A stretch of DNA of 64,000 nucleotides, from assembly GCF_040548815.1 (NCBI RefSeq), contig NZ_JBEPSM010000005.1, positions 35,373 to 99,372 on the forward strand, read 5' to 3'. Each line of letters opens with the position of its first letter. The first letter of the stretch is position 1. Source of the DNA: Kaistia defluvii (lineage in GTDB: Bacteria > Pseudomonadota > Alphaproteobacteria > Rhizobiales > Kaistiaceae). A program made the translations under genes and the position numbers. Under the pieces are notes generated by a model that made no database searches, had not been told where the DNA came from, and saw nothing but the letters and a program-made list of their open reading frames with translations. Shown in pieces: positions 62,321 through 64,000 of the stretch.

Positions 62321-63739
62321 ATGCACATGGGACGTTCCCCGTCGATCGGTCCTGGCAGTCCCCGATGGAGCCCGAGGCTGGAAGAAGCCTCGCCGTCCAA
62401 GCATCAGGGCATCTTCGACGCCCTTGTTGCTGATATCGCCAGCGGCCGGCTGCGGCCCGGCGATCGTCTGCCGCCGCAGCGCGCGGTCGCCGCCGCGCTG
62501 GGGGTGGACCTTACCACCGTCACCAAAGCCTATAGCCGCGCGCGCGAAGAGGGGATCATCGACGCCACGACGGGGAGGGGATCTTTCGTCGCGGGCGAGC
62601 CCCGTCCCGCCAGCACTCTCGCGGGTGTTGCGGCAGGGGCGATCGATCTCAGCAAGAATAGCCCGCCAAAGCCGCAGGATTTCCAGCGCGTTCTGGCGCG
62701 GGATATCGGCCAGGCCTTGTCCGGCAGCGACGAATCCCTGCTCGATTATCAGGAAACGGGCGGCAGTTGGACCAATCGCTCAGCAGGGGCGACGTGGCTC
62801 AGTCAGCGCGTCGACGGCTGCGCGCCGGACCGCGTGATTCTGGCCTCAGGGGCCCAGAGCGCCCTGTTCGCCATTTGCCATTTGCTGTGTCGCGCCTCCA
62901 GACATGTGGCAGTTGGAGAGTTCTGCTATCCGGGAATTCACACGGTCGCCGTCCAGCAGGACCTCGTGCTCGTTCCGCTGGCGATGGATGGCGAGGGCAT
63001 CCTGCCGGCCGCGTTCGAGGACGCCTGCCGGCTTCAGTCGCTCGACGCGTTGTACATAACCCCGACTGCTGACAATCCGACGACGGCGAGTCTCTCTGAG
63101 CTACGCCGGCAGGAGATCGTCCGGATCGCCCGCAAGCACGCGGTTTCGATTATCGAGGATGATCCCTACGGCGCTTTGCTCGATACGCCACCCACGGCGA
63201 TCGCTTCCCTTGGTCCGGACATCACCTGGCATATCGCGACCTTATCGAAATGCCTGACGCCGGCCCTGCGTTTTGGCTATGTCGCAGCGCCCTCGCCCAA
63301 ACGGGCGCAGGAATTGGCGGCGACGCTGCAAGCCATGACGATGATGGCGTCGCCATTGCTGGCCGGCATCGCCACGCGGTGGATCCGTTCCGGCTTCCTG
63401 CGGGAAATGTCAGCCGCCATCGGCGCCGAGAACGTCGGCCGGCAAGAACTCGCCGCGTCGATCCTCTCCGGAATGAGATTGGCAGCCAATCCCTCCGCTC
63501 CCCATCTCTGGACGTCGCTCCCCAAACCCTGGCGGGCCGTCGATTTTGTCCGTCAGCTGGAGCATCGCGGTGTACTGATCGTCGCCGGTTCCAGTTTTTC
63601 GGTCACGTCGCCATCCTCGGAAGCCGTCCGCATTTCATTAGGTGCTGCGCCAGATCGTGAGGTGTTGGAAACAGCGCTGCAGAGCATCAGAAGCGTGCTC
63701 TCTCAGCCGCCCCCCGATACGCGCCGCGCTATCGTTTAA
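62321..63739 (+). CDS. MocR-type regulator (GntR HTH plus aminotransferase domain)
   Basis: The product has 472 residues. The GntR winged HTH lies at about 28-95 (IFDALVADIASGRLRPGDRL, VDLTTVTKAYSRAREEGIID). The class-I aminotransferase domain follows, with the substrate loop TPTADNPTTASL, EDDPYGALLDTPP and the PLP Lys in TLSKCLTPALRFGYV. The layout is that of EnuR, which controls ectoine uptake and breakdown through PLP. It is divergent from the ABC/amidase/EctC operon, which it presumably controls. Confidence 0.92.
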   Translation: MHMGRSPSIGPGSPRWSPRLEEASPSKHQGIFDALVADIASGRLRPGDRLPPQRAVAAALGVDLTTVTKAYSRAREEGIIDATTGRGSFVAGEPRPASTLAGVAAGAIDLSKNSPPKPQDFQRVLARDIGQALSGSDESLLDYQETGGSWTNRSAGATWLSQRVDGCAPDRVILASGAQSALFAICHLLCRASRHVAVGEFCYPGIHTVAVQQDLVLVPLAMDGEGILPAAFEDACRLQSLDALYITPTADNPTTASLSELRRQEIVRIARKHAVSIIEDDPYGALLDTPPTAIASLGPDITWHIATLSKCLTPALRFGYVAAPSPKRAQELAATLQAMTMMASPLLAGIATRWIRSGFLREMSAAIGAENVGRQELAASILSGMRLAANPSAPHLWTSLPKPWRAVDFVRQLEHRGVLIVAGSSFSVTSPSSEAVRISLGAAPDREVLETALQSIRSVLSQPPPDTRRAIV

Positions 63740-63907
63740 CGCATTCGAAGGCTGGCCCGATGGAAGGCTGAACTCTTGTGGCTCGATCATCACTGCTGCA
63801 GCGTGTGTCTGGATATTGGGGCACGCGCGGCCCACTCTCCCGCCTCAGCCAGCAATCGTGGCCGCGCATGCGCCAGGCTGTCGAGACAAGGTCATAGAGA
63901 AAGCACC

Positions 63908-63935
63908 GTGGCCGCCCAAATCCAGGCGGCCACGT
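63908..63935 (-). terminator. Terminator hairpin of the gene at the right edge
   Basis: A perfect 10-bp stem CGTGGCCGCC / GGCGGCCACG with an eight-base loop, followed on the minus strand by GTGCTTTCTC. It lies 8 bases after the stop codon at 63943. Confidence 0.7.
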
Positions 63936-63942
63936 AGCCAAT

Positions 63943-64000
63943 CACATGCAGCCAGCGACGTATTCGTACTTGTCGGCAAGTTCCGGTTGGTCGGCGCTGA
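63943..64000 (-). CDS. Hypothetical protein, C-terminal end (cut by window edge)
   Basis: A minus-strand frame enters from the right edge and ends at a TGA (63945-63943), encoding ...SADQPELADKYEYVAGCM. The terminator just after the stop supports a real gene end. Too little is visible to assign a family. Confidence 0.5.

Overview
The window comes from a high-GC alphaproteobacterium, most likely of the order Hyphomicrobiales (Rhizobiales). The evidence is the codon use, the Omp25/31-type barrel, DUF1344, FixJ-type regulators, the EctC/MocR locus and the dense interspersed palindromic repeats. It has a core-like left half, an accessory region in the middle that begins at a tRNA-Arg, and a transport/catabolism locus on the right.

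1-1675: the end of an integrated element (prophage-like). It carries a chain of tiny genes that overlap by ATGA and abuts the 3' end of tRNA-Ser(GGA). 2042-13293: housekeeping and stress genes, namely MsrA, a 2OG-Fe(II) oxygenase, an Old Yellow Enzyme, the murein endopeptidase MepA, a 1-Cys peroxiredoxin, a Gre-like factor, a GT9 transferase, LepA and a LysR regulator. The gaps hold two families of palindromic repeats and a tandem array of about 437-bp units at 9253-10275. 13399-31437: two GNATs, a complete IS30-family element, an orphan TRAP binding protein, a DUF305 pair, a secreted protein with three repeated Cys modules, a PrmB-type methyltransferase, an MFS/TetR divergent pair, RlmN, LysE, an outer-membrane barrel, a lactonase, a serine hydrolase and a DUF4118-OpgC fusion.

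31823-51530: accessory region downstream of tRNA-Arg(CCG), with transposase relics (IS481, IS30), many signalling genes and small degenerate stretches. Its centrepiece is an operon at 38532-40574. It encodes a cobalt-type nitrile hydratase (or thiocyanate-hydrolase-like enzyme) whose beta chain is split into two proteins either side of the alpha chain. The alpha chain starts with a histidine-rich tract, and an aquaporin-family channel is coupled to the end of the operon. A carboxymuconolactone-decarboxylase-like protein, two alpha/beta hydrolases, two related PAS histidine kinases with response regulators, and a lone CbiM-type cobalt permease follow.

51531-56814: an SDR/AraC pair, then an ECF41 locus (epimerase, CMD protein, sigma factor). 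Two divergent TGTCACA-N16/17-CGTC promoters are visible. One faces the operon and the other faces a bestrophin-family channel gene, which makes the channel a predicted new member of the regulon. 57366-63739: an orphan ectoine-synthase-like cupin, an amidase and a polar-amino-acid-type ABC importer in one operon, divergent from a MocR-type regulator, with four CATACA-type boxes between them. No ectA or ectB is present. A gene truncated by the window edge ends at 63943.

All functional names come from recognising motifs and layout by eye. No database search was run.
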